A stretch of DNA of 64,000 nt. Source: Rhynochetos jubatus. Its lineage: Eukaryota > Chordata > Aves > Eurypygiformes > Rhynochetidae. The position numbers and the translations under genes are program-made. The notes under the pieces were generated by a model that did no database searches, was not told the DNA's origin, and was given only the letters and a program-made list of their open reading frames with translations. Below, piece after piece: positions 25,866 to 37,800 of this stretch (position 1 is the first letter of the stretch; every line of letters begins with the position of its first letter). The stretch lies in NCBI GenBank assembly GCA_027574665.1, contig CM050672.1, positions 6,866,001-6,930,000 of the forward strand, given 5' to 3'.

Positions 25866-27230
25866 GATTTTTCTCTGTATTCCCTGGAACACGGACGTTT
25901 CATTTGAGCGAAGCTCACCCGGTAACGGCACCGTCCCGGCAGCCGCTGCGTGTGGCCTTGGCCCATCCTGCCCCATTCCCTTGGCAGTGCAGCTGGCAGG
26001 CATCACACAGTTTCCATACGGGTGGGGATTTTGCCGAGGGATCCGAACACAGCAGCGAGCACTGCCCTGGCTCGGCACACGCTCCACAGCAAGCGCTGGC
26101 CTTGCCCCTAATTGCCATCAGCCCCCACCAGCCCGGCGGTCAGTGTAGCTAACAACCTCTTCAAAAATTAACTCCCTGGGAACATGTTATTCCAGGATTC
26201 CAGCCATTAAGGGCTCGTTAATATTTATGAAATAATTAATAGATGCACCTGTGTTCTTTAATAACTCATTTTAAATTGTGCTACGGAATGCGGAGGAGGC
26301 ACCGGGCTTTCTGCAGCCGAGCGGCTCCGAGCACGGAGGGGCCGTGAATTATGGCTTAAACATACAGATATACATTACACAAAGTTGTGAAAATAAAGGC
26401 ATTTCATTTAATAATGAGGCAAGTTCTGCTACCTGGAGCCTCGTTTTAAAGAGCCAACTGGCTTTGGAACTCGGCTCCAAGGAAAGACCTTTACAGAGGG
26501 GCCTGGCCCCATCGGTGGGGGGGGTGTACCCGGTGCTGCCCGCGGTGGGCGTCAGGAGGGGCAGGCGGCGCTGCCCACGGGTCTCTGCCGGGGCTGCCCG
26601 TGCTGCACCACAAGTGTTTTCGGGAGCTTTTCCGACGCCGGCTCCTCTCCGTCGGCACGAGATGCTCCTTTGCTCCAGGGCCCCACGTGTGGCCGTCCCC
26701 GCACGTGGGCTGAGGGTCTCTGGAGCCACGGCGCGCCGGGCTGGAGGCGCCGGCAGCGAGCACACGCACGTACTTCTACCCAAACAATGATCTATATTTT
26801 CAATTTTCCAAAAGATTGTGTTTTCATCTTTAAAGATGTTGTCTCCTGCTTTTTGACCTGAATAAAGTGAAAGATAATAGAATCCAGATGAAATATATCT
26901 CTATATTAATCTCACACAGAGAGCCCTCTCCCAGCTCCTAGGTGCCGCAGCGGGCGTGCAGCCGGCGTGCGATCAGATGGTCACCTTTATCTGAGCAATT
27001 CCCACTCCAACAGGATGAAGCGCTGCTGTGGGGCACAGCCACCCCCCGTGTGCAGCCCAAGGCACGGAGCGGGCAGCACACCCGCCTGCCCAGGTGTGAT
27101 GGTGCCAAAGCCCGAGGGCCCAACACGGGAGTGGGTGTGTGACCTTGTCCCCTCCGGCCAGCCAAAGGTGACACTGGGGGGTTGATGGCAGCTCTGCCTC
27201 CAGGCTGGGGCCCCGGGGTTGCTGCCAGCT
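25866..27230. other. intergenic with two AT-rich islands
   Basis: No gene found. Two strongly AT-rich islands, 26150-26282 (with GAAATAATTAATAG) and 26345-26465, flank a short GC-rich patch. Another AT-rich stretch lies at 26780-26930. The remainder is GC-rich and unremarkable. Confidence 0.5.
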
Positions 27231-28022
27231 GAGCGGGAGGATGTTGTGTGGAGTGGGGTGATGCTGTGCTGATTTGGATGATGCTGTGCTGAGCAGGGTG
27301 GTGCTGAGCGGGGTGATGCTGTGCTGAGCAGGGTGACGCTGTGCTGATTTGGATGATGCTGTGTTGAGCAGGGTGGTGCTGAGCAGGGTGATGCTGTGCT
27401 GATTTGGATAATGCTGTGCTGAGCAGGATGGTGCGGAGCGGGATGATGCTGTGCTGAGCAGGGTGATGCTGTGCTGATTTGGATGATGCTGTGTTGAGTG
27501 GAATGATGCTGTGCTGAGCAGGGTGATGCTGTGCTGAATTGGGTGATGCTGTGCTGAGTGGAATGATGCTGTGCTGAGCAGGGTGATGCTGTGCTGATTT
27601 GGATGATGCTGTGTTGAGCAGGGTGGTGCTGAGCAGGGTGATGCTGTGCTGATTTGGATGATGCTGTGTTGAGCAGGGTGGTGCTGAGCGGGATGATGCT
27701 GTGCTGAGCAGGGTGATGCTGTGCTGATTTGGATGATGCTGTGCTGAGCAGGGTGGTGTGGAGCGGGATGATGCTGTGCTGAGCAGGGTGATGCTGTGCT
27801 GATTTGGATGATGCTGTGTTGAGCAGGGTGGTGCTGAGCAGGGTGATGCTGTGCTGATTTGGATGATGCTGTGCTGAGTAGGGTGGTGCTGAGCGGGATG
27901 ATGCTGTGCTGAGCAGGGTGATGCTGTGCTGATTTGGATGATGCTGTGTTGAGCAGGGTGGTGCTGAGCAGGGTGATGCTGTGCTGATTTGGATGATGCT
28001 GTGCTGAGCGGGGTGATGTTGT
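27231..28022. repeat. complex minisatellite, about 0.8 kb
   Basis: The array is built from roughly 20-bp units (GAGCAGGGTGATGCTGTGCT and GATTTGGATGATGCTGTGTT) and a shorter 15-bp GAGCAGGGTGGTGCT unit. These are combined into higher-order repeats of about 55-75 bp. It stops abruptly at GTTGTCTCAGCAC. The minus strand is open through the whole array (about 1 kb, Q-H-H-P-A-Q-H-S repeats) because the unit lacks stop codons in all phases. There is no initiation context, splice signal or known family, so I call it non-coding. Confidence 0.92.
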
Positions 28023-31000
28023 CTCAGCACTTGATGGGGACTATCAAAGTGGGTTTTGGCAGCAGAGAAAGCTGCCAGGAGCTCGGCCGGGGCTGCCCCA
28101 TCCCCACGTGGTTAGACGTTACCTGTTGCTTTATATCTTCTCAGATTCCACTTCCAATTTGCATTTCAAAGCATCTCCCACCTGTCCTACCCGTGCAGAT
28201 CGTGTCAGTGTCCCAGGACAGGCCCATCCCCACTGCGGCACATGGCTGGGGCGAGGGGCGCCTCGCTCCCGCCATAGACACTGTTCCCTGCCAGGACAGC
28301 GTTGGGTCCCCCGTCCCGAGAGCGGAGCCAGGCACGGCCGTGGGTCCGGCCAGCAGTGAGCCACAGCTGCATCCTTCACCAGCGGGAGAGGGAGAAACGG
28401 ATTCAGGGGCAGCAAATGCAGCTCCCCAGAATGGATGTACATTTTCATTACACTTATACGCTGAGTAATTGGTGGTAATACAAGAGATATGGGCAGTATC
28501 ATTATAGACCAGGCTAGGCTGGAGATGTATTATCATCATCTGTCATTATCTGGGCTTCCTTGTGGCTGCTAAAATTGTAGAACATGATTTTAATAACCCT
28601 GGAAGGCAAGAATCATTTTTCTTTTGTCACTTAACAACTTGGCCTCATTCACTGATACCTTTAAATAAGAAAGTGGGAGGGGGGGGAAGAATTAATTTCT
28701 AGAGGGATAAATGCAAACCTGGTTGTTTTCTTCTCTCTCCATCTGCAAAGGGGCCCCAACGCCTGACAGCTTTCAAGAGAATTGCAGATAATGGGGGGAG
28801 GACGCCCGTGCGGTGCAGGGCGCACAGAGCACCCGGAGGCGGATGATGCTGACGGAGGTGCCGGCCCTGGGGCCCTCGCCCCGAGCTCCCCGCTGACGAG
28901 CAAAGAAGCCCAGCAGCAGCGCCGTCCCGGCAGCGAGCCCCTGGGCAGGGAGCTGGCGGTGGCTGGAAGCCACAGCGGGGGCCTTGGAGACGTTTCCCAG
29001 GCTGGGCCGCAGGCGAAGCGGGCGCCGGTTTGCAGCAGGACCATTGCAGGTGCCTGTAGCATCCCCGGAGATGCCTCGGCTGCTGCGCTCGGGGCAGCGC
29101 GACGACCCGTGGGACCCCCACGGCACCGCAGAGGTGTCCCTGGAGAGCTGCCCTTCCCCAGCCCAGGGAGGCAGCTCCGTCCAGCAGCCCAGAGCGGGGA
29201 TCGGAGGCAGAGATCCCGGCTTGCTGACTCCTCGGGACCAGCACCCCCAGCCTAGTCCCCTGGGAAGACAGTAGGAAGCAAGCCAAGGGGAGAGGAAACA
29301 CGGCCCGGCATCGCCTCCGACTCCCTCCATGCAGACTGTCAGCGAGTGGATTGCCAGGGAAAGACCTTAATCCCTCTTGTCAGGAACGCCTAGTGAAATT
29401 AATTGGAATTTGCAGAAAACAAGCCAGCCCGGGCGTGTGACAACAGCAGCAGAGGTGACATCCCTGGCACGCTGCTCCTGGAATAAGGCCAGCCCCGCAG
29501 CAGGGATGGGGCATCCCCTGCCTGGTTTGCAGCTTCGGGCTCTGCCCCCATGCCTGGAGCACTTGGTCACCGCGGGGCTCGGCCCTGCCAGCCACCCTGG
29601 CAGGCTGCACAGGATGCCGCGGTGCCAGGGGCTCACCGGCGGGGATGATCCAGGCACCCCGACCCCCTCCGTCCCCTCTCACGGGGCACAAGCACGGCCG
29701 CTTTTTGGGAGCTGGGGGAGCTGCGTCACTCCTGACCCGCAGGGACACCGCAGGGTTCAGGAGTTTGAGGGTGTTTCATTTGTCACTTCCCTTGGCCATG
29801 GAAAAAGCCAGCAGCAGGAGAGGGACAAATCAGATTACAAGCCAGCTAATGAAAATAATGGGAAATAAAGCCCTTTTGGAGGCTGCTTGGTTGGATTCCC
29901 ATTTCCATGTGTCACCGGATTTAAATCGGTGATGTTTATAGCCCCTGAGAAGCAGTCATTTAATTGCCCTTTGTGATTAGCCGTGGCTCAATTGACCATG
30001 AATTTCTTCTTCTCGCAGACTCGAGCCTACGGCGGAGGAGAGGCGGTCGGCTCCGCGCCGGGCTCCAGCCCCACGCCGGGCTCCAGCCCCACGCCTGCTC
30101 CCACCCCCATTGCTCCAGCACCTGAAGCCCTCCTGGCAGCACCCGCCCGGGCTAACAGCCTCCGCTTCCAGCTATTGACTCTGAGTAAATAATCTCCAGG
30201 TACATTTTTCTCCCGATAAAAGCTGATTTTTTCTATTATTGTCAGGGGTGTTTATTAGAGCAGAAAAATAATAGCGCTGTGCCCGCAGCCTGATTGCCGG
30301 GAAGTGTCGGAAGTCAGCCGTGCAGCCCTGGCAGCTGGGATCAATCGTGCTGCTTGGCACCGCGGTCACGGGGGGGTATGAGGGTGCGGGGTGGGGGACA
30401 CACATGAAAATCCCCCTGCCCGGCTGGTTTGATGAGTGGCGGCATCAAAGGGAAATTTCAGCAATGGCAGAGGGAGAAGATGCTCCGCACGTGAGAGCTC
30501 CGGAGCGTCTTGGCAAGGAGTGGGAATTCCCAGGAGCATCAGGGGATGAGGGGCTGGCACAGGGCTCAGCCATCGGACACGGGGGGTTCCTCTGCTGCAG
30601 ACACCTGGGCAAGTGAGCCAGTAATTCAGGGACACGCAAGTTTTATGTGGTCCCATGGAAGATCTCCCTCCCTCGCGCCCACCCACCCGAAGGACCGCTC
30701 TCCCGGGCTGGAGCTGCAGCCCCTTCAGCACCTGGCAGATCAGAGATGAATAATGGCAGGCAGCACAGGCAGCGCTCTGCCCCTCTCGCCCCGTCCTCCC
30801 CCTCCCCACACCCACCAGGGACTCCTCAGCGCCCTGCAACACAGATAATTAATCCTGCTGCCTCATTAATTACAGTAAAGTGTCAGGAGCCGTGTCCAAG
30901 GTCGGCCTCAGCCCCCTGTAATCAATGCTCTCCCATTTACAGGAGCTGGGTGGTGGGGACGGGTACCTTGGGCTCCCCCACACATGAGGGGGGTACACAG

Positions 31001-31949
31001 GAGGGTCCTGGCCAGGGTCCCCTCCCCAGGGCAGCTCCATGCTGGCAGCCTGGGCTCCCCATGTCCCCCCCCATTCTGCCACCCCAAGCCAAGGGCCTCC
31101 TCCCCATCACCTCCACCTGCCTGTGGGGTGGCCTGGCCGGGAGCCCCCTGCCCACTGCTGATGGCCAAACAAGGTGATTTATTTGAATTAATCACGTTGG
31201 GCAGCAATTAAAGAGCTCTCCTCACCCATAAGCAACTGCAGCTGGTTTCCCAGGTCGATCTTGCATCTTACATGACTGGCAAGGCTTTATTATTTTAGGG
31301 AATAAAGAGAAGAAAGGGAAAATCTCTTTAGGGAGGCCGGTTCTCGCTGGTACAACCCGGTAACGCGCTTTATTCTGCCTAATAGCAATGAGCCGCCCAG
31401 GAGGGCTCAGGCAGCCCCCCGGCACTGAGTGGGGGGAGCAGCGCTGGTCGGTGGGCTCCGGGTCCCGGGATGCCACAATGCAGCTTCGGGAGCTGTGGCA
31501 GGGGATGGACCTGCTTCACCCCCACCCTGTGAGGGGTCCCCTGCCTGAGGGTCTGGCCGTGCCGGTGGGCTGCCACCCACGGCCGTCGGTCCCGTCCCAC
31601 CAGCTGCAAACTGGGAAAACCCCGGCGGCTGCTTCCCCTTTCCCACTCCAGCCAGGCGGCCCTGGGAGGGGGGTCGGGGGGGTGTCTTTTGCCTCTGCCC
31701 CACTGCTCCCCCAAAACATGCCTTGCTGGGGCCGCCAGCATCCCCCCGCCACCCAAACCATCTGTCCCACACCGCGTCCCAGTGCCACCACGGGCACTGT
31801 CACGGGCCCGCGGGACCCCCTGCCCCATCACCCAGCCGGCCCGCATCACCCCGCATCCCCCAGACCCCCGCCGGGGCCGGGCTTGGCCCCGTGGCTGCGG
31901 GTGCCCTGCGGGGATGGCACCCCCGCCCCTTGTCCCGCCGTCCCATCCC
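28023..31949. other. intergenic, AT-rich islands
   Basis: No gene found. The strongest AT-rich island is 28430-28690 (TGAGTAATTGGTGGTAATAC and a long AT-rich tail). Others lie at about 29370-29420, 29800-30000, 30180-30300, 30840-30950 and 31160-31390. A 21-bp duplication (GGGCTCCAGCCCCACGCC) lies at about 30058-30098. The GC-rich parts carry only chance open frames. Confidence 0.5.
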
Positions 31950-32420
31950 GGTGACGGGATCCGCGGGCTTGTGAGGGTGACTCAGAGCCGAAGGGGAACC
32001 GAGAGCACGGTCATGGGGGCGCGTCTGCCCCGCCCCCACCAGCGGGAAGGGGGCCGCTGCCCCAGGCGCGGTCCCGGGAGCCGTGCCCCGCACTCCCGGA
32101 GCCTGCTCGGGGCCGAACCTCGTTCCCCGCGGAGCACGGGCGAGCCCTGCGCTGGGGAGGGGGCTGGGGGGCGTGCTCGGTGCCCTCCGCACACCAGGAC
32201 CGGGGTCCCACCGCGCGAGCCCCGTGGCTGGGCCCCATCGGCGGGCGGGGGGGGGGAGTGGGCAGCGTTGTTTGTGTCCGGGCGGTGCCGGCAGCCTTGC
32301 CTGCCCTCCGGTTCCCACGGAGATGCCCGCGTCGCCATGGCGACCTGCGGATATTCCCGCTCCGGCTGGTAAACAGCCTGCGAGCCGCGTGTTTCCGTCC
32401 CAAAATACGGGAGGGGGTTG
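31950..32420. promoter_or_regulatory. orphan CpG island upstream of CSF3R
   Basis: CpG-dense sequence lies about 2 kb upstream of the likely CSF3R first exon, with no gene I can attach to it. It holds an AP-1/NF-E2 type site, TGACTCAG, at 31978-31985. It also holds a perfect 14-bp palindrome, GTCGCCATGGCGAC, at 32331-32344 that resembles an RFX X-box. It could be an enhancer, a distal promoter or a non-coding RNA start. CpG-rich patches are common in bird microchromosomes, so the call is tentative. Confidence 0.35.
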
Positions 32421-32737
32421 CTACACCCCAGGGAAATGTTGCAAGGGCAGCACCCCCACCCCAGGCCAGCGGCTGTGGGAATCAGCCCCTGCCCCCCAGC
32501 CCCTGCCAGCAGCCCGGTCCGCGCCGAACAGGGGCTGGGGGCTTGGGCAGGGGAGATCTGGGGGGAAAAACCCTCTGCTCGGGCTGTGGGGGCTGCGCGG
32601 CGGCCGGACACAGCCCCGGGACATCTCCCTCCGGCCAGCGATGCTGGGAGCGAGGCTCCCACGGGCCGCACTCGCCCAGGCCACCCTGTCTCCTGGGGGA
32701 CACCGGGGTGGGGGCTGTGCTGGCCCTGCAGCGCTTT

Positions 32738-32999
32738 GCAGCAAGGGGCAACGGGTTTAAATGGAAAGAGGGAGATTGAGATGGGCCATCAGGAAGGAAT
32801 TCTTCCCGCAGAGGGTGGGGAGCACTGGGACAGGTTCCCAGAGAAGCTGTGGGTGCCCCATCCCTGGCAGTGCCCAAGGCCAGGCTGGATGAGGCTGGGA
32901 GCACCCTGGGCTATGGAAGGTGTCCCTGCCCATGGCAGGGGGTGGCACAGGGTGGCCCAGTGGTTCCAACCTAAACCATTCTGGGATTCTGTGATGTGT
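32738..32999 (+). mobile_element. CR1 LINE fragment, 3' end
   Basis: This 3' portion of a CR1 is almost identical over its first 70 bases to the end of the copy at 25240 (AACGGGTTTAAATGGAAAGA, GGAATTCTTCCCGCAGAGG). It ends with CATTCTGGGATTCTGTGATG. It is truncated at the 5' side and non-functional. Confidence 0.94.
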
Positions 33000-33879
33000 G
33001 AGCGCTGAGTAACATGGCGCTGGGGGCGAAACGCGTGCTACAAACCCCGTAGTAAACAGCTGTTTGCACAACAGCCGCCTCCGTTGCGAAGGCTGCGAGT
33101 GCATGGCGGGTTGGGTAATCCCCTGTTTACCCCCATGCTCCAGTCCCATCCCATGGGTTGGGGCTACGATGCCAGCCTGGTACCGGTGGGCACAGCCGCT
33201 GGATGTCCCAGCAATGAGCCCCCCCTGCGGTTTGGCAGGGCCCTGGGCAAGGGGCTGATGGAAAAGCCTGGGTTAATGATCGGCACAGGGAGGCACCAGT
33301 GGAAAGTTGGGTCTGCGGTTGCCCATGGGGCACCTCACAGGCCTCCTCGTTCTGGGGCGAGCTGGATGGCGTGGTGGGAAGACGGACAACTGGGGTCAAA
33401 CGGGGCTTCATGGGGCAGCTCTCCCCAGGGCTGGGCTCTGGGGGACAGCCCAGGCTGGGCTGCAAGGGGCAGCAGTGCCATCCCCAGCATCCGGGGCGGG
33501 GAGGCACGTCCCAGGGCTGGAAGATGCCAGGATGAGCCCAGTCCCCCACAGCGAGTGCCCAGCGAGAACACGGGGCTGGGCAGGGGGGTGTGATCTGCGC
33601 CCAGGCGGCACCGCGCTGCGCTGGCAGCCACGGCTGGGTTTGCCTCCTGCCCTCCGAGTCCCACATCCCTCAGCCCGTGGCCCCCTGCCCTGTCCCCCAG
33701 CCCAGTCCCGTGGCCCCAGGGCAGTCAGAGCAAGGAGCCGGCTGTGCCACCCGACCACGCCACATCCCAGCTGCTGGAGCGGGAAGGGTGGGAGGCCGGG
33801 TGCTGCTCCCCGGCACTGGATGCGTGCGTGCCGCTGGGCTTTCCTTCCTGCGGCGAGCGAGGCGGTCGCAGCCTTCAGG
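33000..33879. other. CSF3R upstream flank
   Basis: GC-rich flanking DNA between the CR1 and the candidate CSF3R promoter. No gene, repeat array or clear motif cluster is visible. Confidence 0.5.
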
Positions 33880-34061
33880 GAAGTGTTTTGCAATCACCTT
33901 CTTCAGAGAGTCACAGCAATTAACGGCACTGGTTTTGAGGAACCAACGGTGAAAGCAGCATGTTAGCGAACGGGCTGAGCACAGCGAGCTGCCGGGGGCC
34001 GGAGACCGGCGCTCCGAATGGGTGGTGAGCCGCGGCCAGAGGCACCGGGCACGGAGGCGAG
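33880..34061 (+). promoter_or_regulatory. candidate CSF3R promoter and non-coding exon 1
   Basis: Within 65 bp lie a C/EBP-type half site TTGCAAT (33888-33894), two Myb-type cores TAACGG (33921-33926) and CAACGG (33944-33949), and an ETS/PU.1 core GAGGAA (33937-33942). A consensus splice donor follows (exon end 34061, then GTAAGG). The next acceptor is the one that opens the exon with the start codon (34837-34838). The human CSF3R promoter is known to use C/EBP and PU.1 sites near the start. No TATA box is seen. The transcription start is not determined, so the exon limits are an inference. Confidence 0.45.
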
Positions 34062-34482
34062 GTAAGGATGGAGGCGAGGTAGGATGGGGCACAGGGTGCT
34101 CGGGTCCGGCTGAGCACCTTGCCTGTAGCTGTGTGAGCTGCTCTGCCCTGTCCCCTGCCTGGGACAGTCACACATGCCGAGGGCTCGGGGGTGGCTGCTC
34201 CCCCCGTTTCCCACACTCGAGTCCCTCGTCTGCTTCTGGACATTAGCTTGGGGTGGAGGGGCGCAGTGTGGGCAGCCCCTCTGGGGGCAAGTGCCTGGTC
34301 ATGTCTGGGACTGACCTGGGGCAGGGGCTGAGCTGGGGGCCGGGCAGGGCAGCAGCCATTCCCCACGGGCAGGGTGGAATGCTGGAAGGGCAGCACAGGG
34401 GAGGGGGCAAGGGCAGGACCCCAAGGCCCTGCAGCTCTAGCCCTACTGCGCTGCTCTTGTTTATTCATTTCCCTCTTTGAGC

Positions 34483-34569
34483 TTATCAGCCCTTATCACC
34501 TGCCCCAAGCCCCGGCGCTAACCCCCCCCAAACCCGCAAATCTCTGCCTGGCAGAGATACCCCAGATAA
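34483..34569. promoter_or_regulatory. GATA-motif cluster, CSF3R intron 1
   Basis: Two TTATCA sites (34483-34488 and 34493-34498), exactly one helical turn apart, and a third in the other orientation, AGATAA at 34564-34569, lie in the likely first intron about 270-350 bp before the coding exon. The arrangement fits a haematopoietic element but is only motif evidence. Confidence 0.25.
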
Positions 34570-34864
34570 AATCAGCCCCAGCCTGCGGCCAGGCATGGAG
34601 CGTTGAGCCCCAGGATGGGGATGTGTGGGGCTGGGGGTGGGCTGGGCTGGATCACCTCACCCTGTGCTTTCCCGCACCGCTGCCCGCAGCAGCGCGGGGT
34701 GCTGGACCCCGGGAGCAGATGGCAAAAAGACATTTTGCTCCAGGAAGCACCGATGACAGCGGCAACACAGCTCCTCCATCCTGCCTCATCCCCAGCCCCT
34801 TGCCAATCCACCTGAATGAGCTGCTCTCTCCATTCCAGGTGATGCCAAAGCCACGGAGGAGACC

Positions 34865-37800
34865 ATGGCCAGGCGCGATGCCAGGATACCCCTCCTGCTG
34901 CGGCTCTCCCTGCTCCTGCTCCTCCGCCCAGGCGGTGAGTGGGGCCCATCCTGTCCCACAGCCCTGTGCCACCCTGGTGCACCCTGCGCCCGTCCCTGCT
35001 GCGGGCGGGCAGGACCACCGGCGGCACGGCGGGTGCTGGCAGGATGGGGCCCGGCGTGTGCTGGCAAGCTTGCCCAACGCCCAGCTCTTCCTCTCCAGCG
35101 GCTGGGGGCCCGTCTAAGGGAAGAGGCGCTTGTCCCTCTGTCCTGCCTGGGTGCCTTGGAGCTGAGATGGCTTCGTCACAGCCCTGCCCTGGATGTGACA
35201 TGTTTTTCTGCCTGCAGGGTCCCTGGGCTGTGCCTCGGTGGTCGTGGGCTCACCCGTTGTGCCCCTGGGCTCGGCCGTCACGGCATCCTGCACCATCCGG
35301 AGTGAGCTCTGCCGCGGCTTGGAGCAGGGGAAGGTCCGGATCACCTGGATGCTGGACAACGAGCCCATGACCGGGAGCCAGCACCGAGGCCCGGGGGGCA
35401 CAGTGGTGTCCAACCTCACCCTGCCCCAGTTCAACCGCACGCAGGCCAAGCTGTGGTGCTGGGTAGAGTGGAACGGGACCAAGCAGCGCGTGGGCATGGT
35501 CGAGATCAGGGCGGGCTGTAAGTCTGCTGCCGCCACGGGTCACCCGCGCGTGCACGTGCGCTTGACAGAGGTACAACCCGGTGCGGGGTTCACGCGTCTC
35601 CTCCCCAAGACGTGTGTCTGCCCCGGGCGAGCTGGGCAAAGCCGCTGGGGCGGGAGCAGCAGCTGGGGCTGATGGCTGATGGAGGCTGTGTCGGGGCTGC
35701 GCCTGGCCACGTGCCAGCACACTGGTGCCCGGCAGATTTGGGGAGTGGTGGCGTGGCAGTGGGGCTCTGCGCAGCCGGGCGTGGAGAGGGCTGCAGCTTC
35801 ACTCAGGGTCTCCCCCACCCGCTCTCTCCCAGACCCGCCTGCGAAGCCCTTCAACCTCAGCTGCGTCCTGAACCTCAGCGACTACGGGCTGACGTGCCAG
35901 TGGGAGCAGGGAGCCGACAGCCACCTCCCCACCACCATCGCGCTGAAGGTTGCCGGGTAAGCCTCGGGGGGTGACGCTACCCCCCAGCCACCTCTCCTGA
36001 CCCTCACCCTCTGCCAAAGCGCATGGCAAGCCCTGTCCTCCGCTGGAGACCCCCTAAGCCCAGCCCTCTGGCTGCCGCAGGAGCAGAGCCCAGGCGGTGA
36101 TGGGCTGCACTGCGCAAAGCGGCCGCAGGCACTGCACGGTGCCACGCCGGCTGCTCCAGCTCTACCGGCAAATGGAGATCTGGGTGACCGCCGCCAACGA
36201 GCTGGGCACGGCCGAGTCGGAGCATCTCTGCATCGACCCCATGGACGTTGGTGAGTGCCGGCTGGAGCCGCCTGCCTCGTGTGGGGGTCAGGGGCCGGAG
36301 AAGCTCATCAGCAGTGAGAGAGAGGTGTTAGAGTGCCATTAAAGCACGTCGGGCTTTCAGGTCACATCTTACGGGCAGGTTCCCACGATAAATGTGTTGC
36401 CGGGATGAATAGGTGCCAAAGCCGCGTCACAGACCGAGCAGCGTGTGCCAGTGGGTTATGAGCCGCCGGTTGACCTGCTGCTCTCCACAACTCTCTCCAG
36501 CAATTGATTACCCATTTATTCAGGAGGTCTATTAATAATATATCCATCTCCTATAAACTATTTATAAAAGGAACCTTCCCAGACGGTGCGACTCGTCCTC
36601 CCTGCTCTGCGCCCCGGGAAGGGCTGCCCACAAACCAGCGGAGCCCTCCCATGGCGGTGCTGGGCTCTCACCCTCTGGCAGACCCAAACGTGTGGCTTCC
36701 CTGGCCGTGCACCAGGCCCTGGCTCCCGCGGGATGTGTTTTTCCTGTGTAGGCATTAACCCTGCCTGGAGCCTGGGCTGCAGAGCCGTGGCGGTGCTGTG
36801 CTCCCGAGCATCGCCCCGTGTCCTGGGCAAGGGCACACACCAGCTCCCATCCCCTGCCACAAGCTGTTCTTCTAAATGTTTTGGAGCGGTTTCTCCCCAT
36901 CCTGGCCTTGGGGTCCGGGCAGGCCAGCTCCCCAGCTGCAGCTCAGGGTGTTAACAACGTCCCCGTGTGAGGCCGCGGCCCCGTGCACAGCCCCCTGCGG
37001 CACCTCTCCAGCTCTCTCTCCGGCTCTTCCTCCAGCCAAGCTGGACCCCCCGGCCCTGCAGAGCATCCAGTCCATCCCCTTCCAGACCGACTGCGTCGCC
37101 CTGGCCTGGAAGGTGGCCCCCAGCATCGCACACATGGAGCTGCAGTGCGAACTGCGCTACCGGGCGCCCGAGGACCCCGCCTGGGCTCTGGTGAGTGGGG
37201 CAGCGGGACCAGGGAGGGCAAGCAGCCAGGACCCTCCGCTGCGAGCTCTGCCAGGCTTCCTGCAATGGGAGCAGTGGGCTGCTGGCATGGAAGCGGGACG
37301 GCAAGGTGCCTCTTCGCACACCGGGACTGGACCCTGCACCCCGCGGCTGGCCCCTGCTCGAGGCAGGAGCCAGCACAGCCTTCGCTTTGGCTGCCACCAG
37401 GTCACCGGCATCGTCGGCCAGGCTGGCACCACGCAGTGCTGCGGCTTCCTCTTCGGCACACCATACCACTTCCAGATGCGATGCCGGCGGAGCTCGGCAC
37501 AGGGCTACTGGAGCGAGTGGAGCCCAGGCAGGAACTACACCACCCACGAGAAAGGTGGGTGCGGAGTCACCCAGGGGGTTCCCCTCTGTCCAGCCAGGGG
37601 GCATGGCCACGCTCACCCCTCTTAACTCCCACCGTCCTTTCCCCTCTTACAGCCCCCACGGGAAAGCTGGACGCATGGTGGAGCACTCGGCCAGCTGGGG
37701 CAGGGGGGTGGCTGGAGGTGCAGCTGCGCTGGAAGGTGAGGACAGGGGGGTAGCGGGGTGCAGGGGCTGCTGGCATCGCCCTGGGGACTGAGCACCCCGT

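Noticed and set aside
26987-28030. 347-codon histidine/glutamine-rich repetitive frame on the minus strand
   Set aside because: It is the minisatellite read through; repeat units lack stops in all phases.
1-33880. GRIK3 or other coding exons in the upstream desert
   Set aside because: None of the open frames resembles the glutamate receptor or any other protein I recognise with flanking splice sites.
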